Of a stretch of 64,000 bases of DNA, positions 34,114-42,203 are shown piece by piece; within the stretch, counting starts at the first letter, position 1, and each line of letters begins with the position of its first letter. Source of the DNA: JBBECE01 sp040881985 (lineage in GTDB: Bacteria; Pseudomonadota; Alphaproteobacteria; Rhizobiales; Devosiaceae); the NCBI GenBank assembly GCA_040881985.1, contig JBBECE010000005.1, positions 1 through 64,000 of the forward strand. Reading direction: 5' to 3'. The notes beneath the pieces are model-generated. The model did no database searches and was not told where the DNA came from. It worked only from the letters and a program-made list of their open reading frames with translations. Position numbers and translations under genes: made by a program.

Positions 34114-34868
34114 TCGGCTGGCCCCAGACCGCCGAAGCGGCGCTGCCGCCTTCCATACTCCTCGAGAACGCGGTCGAAGACTTTTTCGTCGAATTCCGGC
34201 CAGGTCTCGTCGACGAACACGAATTCGGCGTAGGCGGCTTGCCAGAGGAGGAAATTCGACAACCGCTTTTCCCCGCCGGTCCTCAGGATCAGGTCGGGGT
34301 CGGGGATCCCGGCGGTGTAAAGATGCGCACCGACCGTCTCCGGGGTGATGGCGGCGGGGTCGAGCCGGCCCGCGACCGCCGCCTCGGCGATCTCGCGGGT
34401 GGCGCGGGCGAGTTCGATCTGGGAACCATAGTTGAAGGCGATGTTGAGCTGCAGGCGGTCGCCGCCCCGGGTGCGGGTTTCGACCTGGTCGATGAGCGCG
34501 CAGGTCGCGGCATCGAGCCGGTCGCGCTCGCCCAAAACCACGACTTTGACGCGACCTTTGACAAGTTTTTCGAGATCGGAGGCAACGAAACGCCGCAACA
34601 GATTGAAAAGGAAATTGATTTCCTCCTGCGGTCGCCGCCAGTTCTCGGACGAAAAGCTGAAGACCGTCAGGTACGGAATGCCGCGCTCGCCGGCGAGCCG
34701 GATCAGCCGCTGCAGGGCCTCGACACCCGCCTTGTGGCCCTCGGTGCGCGGCTTGCCGCGGGCGGTCGCCCAGCGCCCGTTGCCGTCCATGATGACCCCG
34801 ACATGGCGCGGCAGCGCCACCTCGGCCGGCAGCGGAGCGATGGGTGCGAGCGCGGGATCGCTGGCCAT
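34110..34868 (-). CDS. uppS: Undecaprenyl diphosphate synthase
   Basis: A 252-residue cis-prenyltransferase making the C55 carrier for peptidoglycan and O-antigen. The pyrophosphate-binding motif is IMDGNGRWA (catalytic Asp28); LTVFSFSSENWRRP, LNIAFNYGSQ and DLILRTGGEKRLSNFLLWQ are canonical. It lies 5 bp after frr and overlaps cdsA by 4 bp. Confidence 0.98.
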   Translation of the reverse strand: MASDPALAPIAPLPAEVALPRHVGVIMDGNGRWATARGKPRTEGHKAGVEALQRLIRLAGERGIPYLTVFSFSSENWRRPQEEINFLFNLLRRFVASDLEKLVKGRVKVVVLGERDRLDAATCALIDQVETRTRGGDRLQLNIAFNYGSQIELARATREIAEAAVAGRLDPAAITPETVGAHLYTAGIPDPDLILRTGGEKRLSNFLLWQAAYAEFVFVDETWPEFDEKVFDRVLEEYGRRQRRFGGLGPAD

Positions 34869-34873
34869 GCCGG

Positions 34874-35431
34874 TCAGACCTGCATGATTTCCTGCTCCTT
34901 GGCGGCGAGCATGGAGTCGATCTCGGCGACCGATTGGTCGGTCGCCTTCTGCACCTGGTCGGAGCCGGCACGCCCCTCGTCCTGGCTCATCTTGCCGTCC
35001 TTCTCGAGCTTTTTCAACGCGTCCATGCCATCACGGCGAATGTGGCGCACCGCGACGCGGGCCTGTTCGGCATATTGGTGGGCGACCTTGGTGATCTCCC
35101 GCCGCCGCTCCTCGTTGAGCTCGGGCAGCGGCACGCGAAGCAGGGTGCCTTCGGTCTGCGGATTGAGGCCGAGCGCCGACTCGCGGATCGCCCGCTCGAC
35201 CGCGTGGGTCATCGATTTGTCCCAGACCTGGACGGTGATCAGCCGAGCCTCGGGAACGGAAACGGTGGCGAGCTGGTTGAGCGGCATCTGCGCGCCATAG
35301 GCTTCGACGATGATTGGATCGAGCAGGCTGGCGCTCGCCCGGCCGGTTCTGAGGCCTCCGAACTCGTCCTTGAGCGTTGCAATCGACTTGCGCATCCGTC
35401 CCTTCACGTCGTCAAGCGAATATCCACTCAT
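34874..35431 (-). CDS. frr: Ribosome recycling factor
   Basis: A 185-residue RRF, dissociating post-termination ribosomes with EF-G. The two-domain signature is intact: LRTGRASASLLDPIIVEAYG near residues 27-46, PLNQLATVSVPEARLITVQ, and the C-terminal long helix with ERRREITKVAHQYAEQARVA. Placed 33 bp after pyrH in the conserved rpsB-tsf-pyrH-frr order. Confidence 0.98.
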   Translation of the reverse strand: MSGYSLDDVKGRMRKSIATLKDEFGGLRTGRASASLLDPIIVEAYGAQMPLNQLATVSVPEARLITVQVWDKSMTHAVERAIRESALGLNPQTEGTLLRVPLPELNEERRREITKVAHQYAEQARVAVRHIRRDGMDALKKLEKDGKMSQDEGRAGSDQVQKATDQSVAEIDSMLAAKEQEIMQV

Positions 35432-35464
35432 GATTGCGCTTCCTTCAACCCGCGCCGCCGCACT

Positions 35465-36178
35465 CTAGCCGACCCTGGTGCTCGGCGCCCTTCCCTCGAG
35501 GACGGCCAGGACGCCGCCTTTCGCATCCAGCGAGAAAACGATGATCGGCAGGCCGTTGTCGCGGGCGATGGCGAAGGCCGCGACGTCCATGACCTTCAAT
35601 TCTCGGGTGATCGCGTCGTCGTGGCTGATCCGGTCGAAGCGCTCGGCGCCCGGATTGGTGAGCGGGTCGGCGGAATAGACGCCGTCGACCTTGGTCGCCT
35701 TGAGGATCGCGTCGCATTGGAGTTCGACGGCCTTCAACGCCGCTGCGGTGTCGGTGGTGAAAAACGGATTGCCGGTGCCGCCCCCACAAATCACGATCCG
35801 TCCCTCCCCGAGCGCGGCGCGCGCCGAGCGGACGGTGAAACTGTCGGCGATCAGCGGAATATGCACGGCGCTGAACACCCAGGATTCCCCGCCCAGCCGG
35901 TTGACCGCGTCGGCCAGCGCCAGCGCGTTGATGATGGTGCCGAGCATGCCCATGTAGTCGGCGACCACCCGGTCGGCCCCGCCGGCGGCAACCGCCATGC
36001 CGCGGAAGATGTTGCCGCCGCCGACGACGACCGCGACCTGCCGGCCGCCTTTGGCGACCTCAACCAGCTGGCGGGCGACCCGGTCGAGCAGCGTCACGTC
36101 GACGCCGAACGACTGGTCGCCGGCCAGCGCCTCGCCGGAAATCTTGATCAGGATGCGAGACAGCGTGCCGGTGCCCAT
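35465..36178 (-). CDS. pyrH: UMP kinase
   Basis: A 237-residue hexameric bacterial UMP kinase of the amino-acid-kinase fold. Motifs: RILIKISGEALAGDQSFG, VVVGGGNIFRG, YMGMLGTIINALAL and TGNPFFTTDTAAALKAVEL. Bacterial PyrH is allosterically activated by GTP and inhibited by UTP. Located between tsf and frr. Confidence 0.98.
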   Translation of the reverse strand: MGTGTLSRILIKISGEALAGDQSFGVDVTLLDRVARQLVEVAKGGRQVAVVVGGGNIFRGMAVAAGGADRVVADYMGMLGTIINALALADAVNRLGGESWVFSAVHIPLIADSFTVRSARAALGEGRIVICGGGTGNPFFTTDTAAALKAVELQCDAILKATKVDGVYSADPLTNPGAERFDRISHDDAITRELKVMDVAAFAIARDNGLPIIVFSLDAKGGVLAVLEGRAPSTRVG

Positions 36179-36226
36179 GCGCCGCGGAACCCCTGGTGGC
36201 GGCGGTGAGTCCGCCGCGCGCGCACG

Positions 36227-37153
36227 TTAAGCGGTGCGGGCAGTCGCCGCAACCTCGGCAGCGAAGTCGGTTTCCTGCTTCTCGATCCCCTCGCCGATCG
36301 CAAAACGCACGAATTCGGTGATGGCGACCGGCGCCCCGGCTACCTTCTCGGCGCCCTTCAGCACGGCCTCGATCCTGGTCTCGCCGTCGATGACAAAGAT
36401 CTGCGACAGCAGGCACACATCTTCGTAGAACTTGCGCAGCCGGCCCTCGACCATTTTCTCGACGATTTCGGCGGGCTTGCCCGAGGCCTTGGCCTGTTCG
36501 GCGAAGACCGCGCGCTCGCGGGCGAGGAGGTCCTGGTCGAGTCCGTCGGGGGTGACGGCGAGCGGGCTCGCGGCGGCGATATGCATGGCGATCTGGCGGG
36601 CGAGACCGGCGATCGCCGCGGCGTTGCCGGTGGTCTTGAGGCCAACCAGCACGCCGATCTTGCCGAGCCCATCGGAAGCCGCGGCGTGCACATAGGAGCC
36701 AACGACGCCGGCATCGACGGTGACCCGGGCGGCGCGGCGCAGCGTCATGTTCTCGCCGATCTTGGCGACCGCTTCGGTTATCTCGGCAGCAACCGTGCGG
36801 CCGGTGCCGGGGTAGGCGGCGGCGCCAAGGGTCCCGGCGTCCTTGCCGTGCTGCAAGGCGAGTTTGGCGATGGCGCGGACGAGCTCCTGGAACTCGCCGG
36901 TGCGGGCGACGAAATCGGTCTCGGAATTGACCTCGACGACGGCGCCGCTCCGGTCGGCGGCCGCGACCCCGATCAGCCCCTCGGCGGCGATGCGGCCGGC
37001 CTTCTTGGCGGCCTTGGCGAGCCCGCGCGTCTTCAGCCAGTCGATCGATGTCTCGATGTTGCCCGAATTGGCCTCGAGCGCCGCCTTGCAATCCATCATG
37101 CCGGCGCCGGTCAACTCGCGCAATTGCTTCACCTGTGCGGCCTTGATCGCCAT
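36227..37153 (-). CDS. tsf: Elongation factor Ts
   Basis: A 308-residue EF-Ts, the nucleotide exchange factor for EF-Tu. It starts MAIKAAQVKQLRELTGAGMM and continues DCKAALEANSG (N-terminal UBA-like domain with the TGAGMMDCK signature). The core has VNSETDFVAR, and the second subdomain follows. It lies 44 bp after rpsB on the same transcript. Confidence 0.98.
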   Translation of the reverse strand: MAIKAAQVKQLRELTGAGMMDCKAALEANSGNIETSIDWLKTRGLAKAAKKAGRIAAEGLIGVAAADRSGAVVEVNSETDFVARTGEFQELVRAIAKLALQHGKDAGTLGAAAYPGTGRTVAAEITEAVAKIGENMTLRRAARVTVDAGVVGSYVHAAASDGLGKIGVLVGLKTTGNAAAIAGLARQIAMHIAAASPLAVTPDGLDQDLLARERAVFAEQAKASGKPAEIVEKMVEGRLRKFYEDVCLLSQIFVIDGETRIEAVLKGAEKVAGAPVAITEFVRFAIGEGIEKQETDFAAEVAATARTA

Positions 37154-37197
37154 GGTTCTGCTCCTTGATGCTGGCGGAGTGCCCGGAGGGAGAGGAC

Positions 37198-38247
37198 CTA
37201 CTTTGCGGCGAGGGTTTTGGCCTGGCCGACCCAGTCGTCGCGCTCCATGCGTCCCCTTAGATTGAGATGCTGGTCGACTTTTTCAATGTCTTGCTGCCCG
37301 AAGGCCGCGATCTGGGTGTAGGTGGCGACGCCAAGGGCGTTGAGTTTGCGTTCGAGGACCGGCCCTATCCCGGTGATTTTCTTGAGATCGTCCCTGGCGC
37401 CCTCGGGGGTGGTGAAGAGCGGACCTTCCGCATGGTCCCCGGCCGGCATCGAGCCGTCGCCGGCGGCCTGCGTCATTTCCATGCCGGGGTCGGCGGCGGC
37501 GAGAACCGGCTCGACGGGCGCCTCGACCATGGCGCCCAGGTCGGCGCCGCGGGCACTGGCGGAGCGGGAAATGCCGTCGAGCGCGGCGCGCGAGATCAGC
37601 TGACAATAGAGCTCGATGGCGCGGGCGGCGTCGTCATTGCCGGGGATCGGCATGTCGATCTTGTCGGGATCGGAATTGGTGTCGATGATGGCGACGACCG
37701 GAATACCGAGCCGGCGAGCTTCGTTGATGGCGATGGCTTCCTTGTTGGTGTCGATGACAAACAGCAGCGAAGGGAGATTGCCCATGTTCTTGATCCCGCC
37801 GAGGTCGCGCTCCAAGCGCGTTTTCTCGCGGGCCAGCGTCAGGCGCTCCTTCTTGGTCAGCCCCTGCATGCCCTCGGCCTCTTGGGCTTCGAGCTGGTGC
37901 AGGCGTGAAATCGAATTGGAGATGGTCTGCCAGTTGGTCAACGTGCCGCCGAGCCAGCGCGAATTGACATAGTATTGGGCGCATTGCTTTGCCGCTTCGG
38001 CGACGACCGGGGCCGCCTGGCGCTTGGTGCCGACGAACAGCACCCGGCCGCCCTCGGCGACGGTGTCCGAGACCATTTGCAGTGCCCGCTGCAGCAGCGG
38101 GACGGTCTGGCTCAGGTCGACGATATGGATGTCGTTGCGAACGCCGAAAATATAGCGTTCCATTTTCGGGTTCCAGCGATGCGACTGGTGACCGAAGTGC
38201 ACGCCGGCTTCCAGAAGCTGGCGCATAGAAAAATCGGGAAGTGCCAT
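37198..38247 (-). CDS. rpsB: 30S ribosomal protein S2 with C-terminal extension
   Basis: A 349-residue S2, about 100 residues longer than the E. coli protein. Residues 1-230 are canonical (LLEAGVHFGHQSHRWNPKM, YVNSRWLGGTLTNWQTI, INEARRLGIPVVAIIDTNSDP). An Ala/Glu/Met-rich linker follows, and then a helix-hairpin-helix-like domain at about 285-349 (DDLKKITGIGPVLERKLNALG). Such extensions are seen in S2 of several Hyphomicrobiales; their role is unknown. The ATG at 38247 is preceded by AAAGGAG. Confidence 0.96.
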   Translation of the reverse strand: MALPDFSMRQLLEAGVHFGHQSHRWNPKMERYIFGVRNDIHIVDLSQTVPLLQRALQMVSDTVAEGGRVLFVGTKRQAAPVVAEAAKQCAQYYVNSRWLGGTLTNWQTISNSISRLHQLEAQEAEGMQGLTKKERLTLAREKTRLERDLGGIKNMGNLPSLLFVIDTNKEAIAINEARRLGIPVVAIIDTNSDPDKIDMPIPGNDDAARAIELYCQLISRAALDGISRSASARGADLGAMVEAPVEPVLAAADPGMEMTQAAGDGSMPAGDHAEGPLFTTPEGARDDLKKITGIGPVLERKLNALGVATYTQIAAFGQQDIEKVDQHLNLRGRMERDDWVGQAKTLAAK

Positions 38248-38406
38248 TGGCGCCTTCGCTCCTTTACCGGTTATGCCGCCGCGCAGGATCGTTGCGGGTC
38301 GCCCCGCCACCGGATGGATGCCTTGGATCAGGCAGCCGCCTCGCGCGTGTGGATTTGTGTGGCGGTGGGTACAGCAATTCCGCCGGCCGCGCAAGCGCGA
38401 GGGCGA
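38248..38406 (-). other. rpsB leader region
   Basis: 159 bases between the dnaE stop and the rpsB start, expected to hold the rpsB promoter and any S2 autoregulatory leader. I see GC-rich inverted pairs (for example CTCGCGC/GCGCGG near the dnaE end) but no clear U-run terminator and no known leader motif. Confidence 0.4.
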
Positions 38407-41400
38407 TCAGCTCAGCCTTGCGTCGGTGACCCCGGGCAGACCGCGGATGGCGCTCGCGAGTTCGGGGGAGACGCGGTAGCCGCCGGGAAGTTCGATCTCA
38501 TATTCGCGCTCGCCGGCCTCGCGGATGAGAACGAGGCTGACGACCCCTTCCCCGCCGCGCTCGAGCCGGGCCCGGACATGGGGAAGGCATTTTTCGTCGC
38601 CGGCAAAGATGGTCAGCCGCCGGGAGAGTTTTTCGGCTGCCGCCTCGATGGCCTGGGCGCGGATAAGGGTCATGCGGACGCCGTCGGGCCGGGCCTCGGC
38701 TTCGACCTCGATGATCGCCGAGCGGCCGGTCTCGATCAGTTCGCCGAACTGCACCAGCGTGTCGGAGAAGGCGAAGCATTCGTAAGTGCCTGAGGGGTCT
38801 GAGAAGGTCAGGATCGCCATCGCCGAACCGCGGCGGGTGCGGCGGTCCTCGCGACTGGTGACGGTGCCAGCGAGCCGGCCGGCGCCGACCCCGGCTTTGA
38901 CCGCCCGCTCGAACTCGGCCCAGCTCTGGACCCTCATATCGGCAAACAGCGATTTGTAGGCATCGAGCGGGTGGGCGGAAAGATAGAAGCCGATCGCCGC
39001 GTATTCGCGGGCGAGCCGCTCGGCGAGCGGCCACGGCTCGACAGTGTCGTTGAGCCGGATCGGCTCGGGCGCGCCGGTCGCGAAGAGCTCGAACATTCCA
39101 TCCGCCCGGCCCGAGGATGCGCGCTGGGCCTCGGCGACAATTGCGTCGACCGACGCGAACGCCTGCTCGCGCCGTTTGACCAGCGCGTCGAAGGCGCCGG
39201 CATTGACGAGGGTTTCGAGGGTGCGCTTGCCGACGATTTTCGGGTCGATGCGGGCGGCGAAATCGGCGAGGTCGCGGAATGCGCGGTCGCCGCGGACCGC
39301 GACGATATGCTCGGCGACCTGCCGGCCAATGCCTTTGACCGCGCAGAGCGCGAAATGGATTCGCTTCTCGCCCACGGTGAAGCTGACTTCGGAGCGATTG
39401 ACACAGGGCGGCTCGATGACGATGCCCAACCGCTCGGCCTCACGCTTGAAATCGTTGAGCTTGTCGGTATTGCTCATGTCGAGGGTCATTGAGGCGGCGA
39501 GGAATTCGCGCGGGTGATGCACCTTCAGCCAGGCCGTCTGGTAGGAGACGATGGCGTAGGTCACCGCATGCGCCTTCGGGAAGCCGTAGCTCGCGAACTT
39601 GCTGATGAGTTCGAAAATCGTTTCGGCGCGAGCCTTGGTGACCCCATTGGCCAGTGCGCCCTCGATGAAGCGTGTGTGCTGCTTGGCCATCTTGGCCTTG
39701 ATCTTCTTACCCATCGCCCAGCGCAGCACGTCGGCTTCGCCCAATGAGAAGCCGGCGAGGATCTGGGCAATCTGCATCACATGTTCCTGGTAGACGATGA
39801 TGCCATAGGTCTCCTCCAGCACAGGCTTGAGTTTCTCGTGCAAATAGTCGGGTTCCTCGCGCCCATGCTTGCGGGTGCAGTAGGACTCAATGCTGTCCAT
39901 CGGACCTGGCCGGTACAGCGCCACGATGGCGACGATATCTTCGAAGCGGTCGGGCTTGAGATTGACCAGAGCCCGGCGCATCCCCGCCCCTTCAACCTGG
40001 AAAATGCCGACGGTCTCGGCGCGCTGATAAAGGCCGAAGGTCTCGGGATCGTCGAGCGGTATCTCGGAGATGTCGAGCGAGCCGCCCGAGGCGTTGATCA
40101 TGGCGACCGCGTGGTCGATGACGGTCAGGGTTTTCAGCCCCAGAAAGTCGAACTTCACCAGCCCCGCCGGCTCCACCCATTTGAGACTGTACTGGGTGAC
40201 CGGCATGTCGGAGCGCGGGTCGCGATAGAGCGGCACCAGCTCCTGCAGCGGCCGGTCGCCGATGACGATGCCGGCAGCGTGGGTCGAGGCGTGGCGATAG
40301 AGACCTTCGAGCTTGTTGCCGATCTCCAGGAGCTCGGCGACGGTTTCGTCCTCGTCGCGCATCGCCTTGAGGCGCGGCTCCTGCTCGATCGCCTGGGCGA
40401 GCGTAATCGGGTTGGCCGGATTGACCGGGACGAGCTTGCAAATGCGGTCGACCTGCGAATAGGGCATCTGCAGCACGCGCCCGACATCGCGCAGCACCGC
40501 GCGGGCCTGCAAGGTGCCGAAGGTAATGATCTGGGCGACGTGGTCGGCTCCATATTTCTCCTGGACATAGGCGATAACTTCCCCGCGCCGCTCCTGGCAA
40601 AAATCGATGTCGAAGTCGGGCATCGAGACGCGCTCGGGATTGAGAAAGCGCTCGAAGACGAGGTTGTAGCGCAGCGGGTCGGGGTCGGTGATGGTCAGCG
40701 CATAGGCGACGAGCGAGCCGCCGCCCGAGCCGCGGCCAGGCCCGACCGGAATGCCGCGCGCCTTCGCCCACTGGATGAAGTCGGCGACGATGAGGAAGTA
40801 CCCGGCGTAGTGCATGCTGGAGATGACGCCAAGCTCGAACTCCAGCCGCTCGTCGTACTGGGGGCGGGTGGTGCCGGGGGCGAGACCCATTTTGGCGAGG
40901 CGGGAGTCGAGACCGGAGCGCGCTTGCCGGGCGAGTTCCGCGCTTTCGTCGACGGCCTCCCCGCCGGCGGTGAAAACCGGCAGGATCGGCTTGCGGGTGA
41001 GCGGTCGAAAGCTGACACGCCGAGCGATTTCGACTGTCGAGTCAAGAGCTTCCGGCAAGTCTTGAAAGGCCTCGGCGATCTCGGTCCGGGTCTTGAAATA
41101 ATGGTCGGGGGTGAGCCGCCGCCGTTGCGTCTGGGCGACGACGCTACCCTCAGCGATTGCCANNNNNNNNNNNNNNNNNNNNNNNNNNNNNNNNNNNNNN
41201 NNNNNNNNNNNNNNNNNNNNNNNNNNNNNNNNNNNNNNNNNNNNNNNNNNNNNNNNNNNNNNCGGCTCGTTGGTCGCGACCAGCGGAATGCCGCGCCGGT
41301 AGGCGGCCTCGATCAGCAGCACTTCGGATCGCGCTTCCACGTCGGTGCCGTGCCGCTGCAATTCAATATAGAGCCGGTCGCCGAACCGGGAATGAAGCGT

Positions 41401-41895
41401 CGCGAGACGCGCCGCGGCCGCGGCCTCGAGCCCGTCGGCGAAGAGCGGCGAGATGGCGCCTTCCGGCCCGCCGGTGAGGCAGATGAGATCGGCGATCGCC
41501 TCGCCGTCGAGCCAGTCGAACGGCACCGCGAAGGCGGCGCGGTCGCCTTCAAGATAGGCGCGGCTGACGAGCTTTGAGAGATTGGCGAAGCCGCCGGCGG
41601 TCTGCGCAATCAGGACGAGCGATTCCTTGCCGGAGCGGCGGCGTTCGGCCCCGGGCCGCTCGTCGCGGTCGCCGAATTCGACCGGCAGCTCGCACCCGAC
41701 AATCGGCTGGATGCCCTTCTCGGCGGCCTTTTCCGAGAATTCGAGCGCCCCGAACAGATTCGAATTGTCGGCGATGCCGAGGGCCGGTTGGCCGTCGGCG
41801 GCGGCCATGTCGATCAGCGGGACGAGCCGCAGCGCGCCCTCGAGCAGCGAGAAGGACGAATGGACATGCAGATGGATGAAGCCGGGCCCGGTCAT
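38407..41895 (-). CDS. dnaE: DNA polymerase III subunit alpha (DnaE1)
   Basis: The replicative polymerase alpha subunit, 1162 codons as assembled including 34 unknown ones at the N-run. The PHP domain starts GFIHLHVHSSFSLLEG, the polymerase core has VGPGRGSGGGSLVAY and the catalytic PDFDIDF, and the C-terminal part has the HhH and OB (VTSREDRRTRRG) domains. This is the DnaE1 type, not the SOS mutasome DnaE2. The start MTGPGFIHL (41895) has GGGAG 7 nt upstream. A TTGACA element lies upstream at 41949-41954 on the minus strand, but no clear -10 follows. The gap falls between TNEP and AIAEGS of the PHP-polymerase junction. Confidence 0.97.
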   Translation of the reverse strand: MTGPGFIHLHVHSSFSLLEGALRLVPLIDMAAADGQPALGIADNSNLFGALEFSEKAAEKGIQPIVGCELPVEFGDRDERPGAERRRSGKESLVLIAQTAGGFANLSKLVSRAYLEGDRAAFAVPFDWLDGEAIADLICLTGGPEGAISPLFADGLEAAAAARLATLHSRFGDRLYIELQRHGTDVEARSEVLLIEAAYRRGIPLVATNEPXXXXXXXXXXXXXXXXXXXXXXXXXXXXXXXXXXAIAEGSVVAQTQRRRLTPDHYFKTRTEIAEAFQDLPEALDSTVEIARRVSFRPLTRKPILPVFTAGGEAVDESAELARQARSGLDSRLAKMGLAPGTTRPQYDERLEFELGVISSMHYAGYFLIVADFIQWAKARGIPVGPGRGSGGGSLVAYALTITDPDPLRYNLVFERFLNPERVSMPDFDIDFCQERRGEVIAYVQEKYGADHVAQIITFGTLQARAVLRDVGRVLQMPYSQVDRICKLVPVNPANPITLAQAIEQEPRLKAMRDEDETVAELLEIGNKLEGLYRHASTHAAGIVIGDRPLQELVPLYRDPRSDMPVTQYSLKWVEPAGLVKFDFLGLKTLTVIDHAVAMINASGGSLDISEIPLDDPETFGLYQRAETVGIFQVEGAGMRRALVNLKPDRFEDIVAIVALYRPGPMDSIESYCTRKHGREEPDYLHEKLKPVLEETYGIIVYQEHVMQIAQILAGFSLGEADVLRWAMGKKIKAKMAKQHTRFIEGALANGVTKARAETIFELISKFASYGFPKAHAVTYAIVSYQTAWLKVHHPREFLAASMTLDMSNTDKLNDFKREAERLGIVIEPPCVNRSEVSFTVGEKRIHFALCAVKGIGRQVAEHIVAVRGDRAFRDLADFAARIDPKIVGKRTLETLVNAGAFDALVKRREQAFASVDAIVAEAQRASSGRADGMFELFATGAPEPIRLNDTVEPWPLAERLAREYAAIGFYLSAHPLDAYKSLFADMRVQSWAEFERAVKAGVGAGRLAGTVTSREDRRTRRGSAMAILTFSDPSGTYECFAFSDTLVQFGELIETGRSAIIEVEAEARPDGVRMTLIRAQAIEAAAEKLSRRLTIFAGDEKCLPHVRARLERGGEGVVSLVLIREAGEREYEIELPGGYRVSPELASAIRGLPGVTDARLS
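41163..41262. other. Assembly gap (100 N) inside dnaE
   Basis: Exactly 100 N, a placeholder length. Reading frame is kept across it only because 100 is 3k+1, as needed between GAG-CCG and N-TG. In related DnaE1 proteins roughly 15-17 residues separate the flanking motifs, so the real missing sequence is probably nearer 45-50 bases. Confidence 0.95.
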
Positions 41896-41959
41896 CGTTG
41901 CTCCCCTTGTGCCATCGGGCCAGGTTCCCGCCAAGCCCGGCGCTCGCCTGTCAACAGGG

Positions 41960-42058
41960 TCAGACGAGAAGTGACAATTTATCGAGCCAGAAAAGCGTCG
42001 TGCCGCTGAACGCGGCGATCGACACCAGAGCCATCACATCCTTGATCCAGGTCCGCAT
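41960..42058 (-). CDS. Putative SOS-induced 32-residue membrane peptide
   Basis: A 32-codon gene between lolD and dnaE. The peptide begins MRTWIKDVMALVSIAAF and ends FWLDKLSLLV: a basic N-terminus (Arg2, Lys6), one hydrophobic helix (about 8-25) and a short charged tail, so a single-pass inner-membrane peptide. An SD (GGAG, 42065-42068) lies 6 nt before the ATG. A near-consensus promoter upstream is overlapped by an SOS box. Size, topology and LexA control parallel Caulobacter SidA (SOS-induced division inhibitor) and E. coli TisB, but I see no convincing sequence identity to either. The dnaE ATG follows 64 bp after its stop. Confidence 0.75.
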   Translation of the reverse strand: MRTWIKDVMALVSIAAFSGTTLFWLDKLSLLV

Positions 42059-42074
42059 CGGTATCTCCATTGGT

Positions 42075-42117
42075 GTTCCGTGTATGTTCTTATATGTTCG
42101 TGGTCTGTGCTTGTCCA
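42075..42117 (-). promoter_or_regulatory. Sigma70-type promoter with overlapping SOS box
   Basis: On the minus strand TGGACA (42112-42117) and TATAAG (42089-42094) are separated by exactly 17 bp, one mismatch from each consensus hexamer. An exact SOS box, GTTC-CGTGTAT-GTTC in plus-strand reading (42075-42089), abuts the -10 and covers the expected start point. A further GTTC (42096-42099) spaced by 6 nt overlaps the -10 on the other side. The palindrome GTCCAG-A-CTGGAC (42113-42125) overlaps the -35. It drives the small gene at 42058. Confidence 0.82.
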
Positions 42118-42203
42118 GACTGGACTGGCGCGATGCCAGTGATCACTTAATGGAATGTAAATGGTGTGCAGGTCCGGCGGCCGCAGACCGGGTCGAAGCG
42201 GGT

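Noticed and set aside
38248..38394. An N-terminal extension of S2 starting at 38394
   Set aside because: The family N-terminus MALPDFSMRQLLEAG with AAAGGAG upstream is at 38247; the extension has no homology.
39781..41577. A roughly 600-codon plus-strand open frame across dnaE
   Set aside because: Antisense shadow of DnaE1 that even runs through the N gap; no family features.
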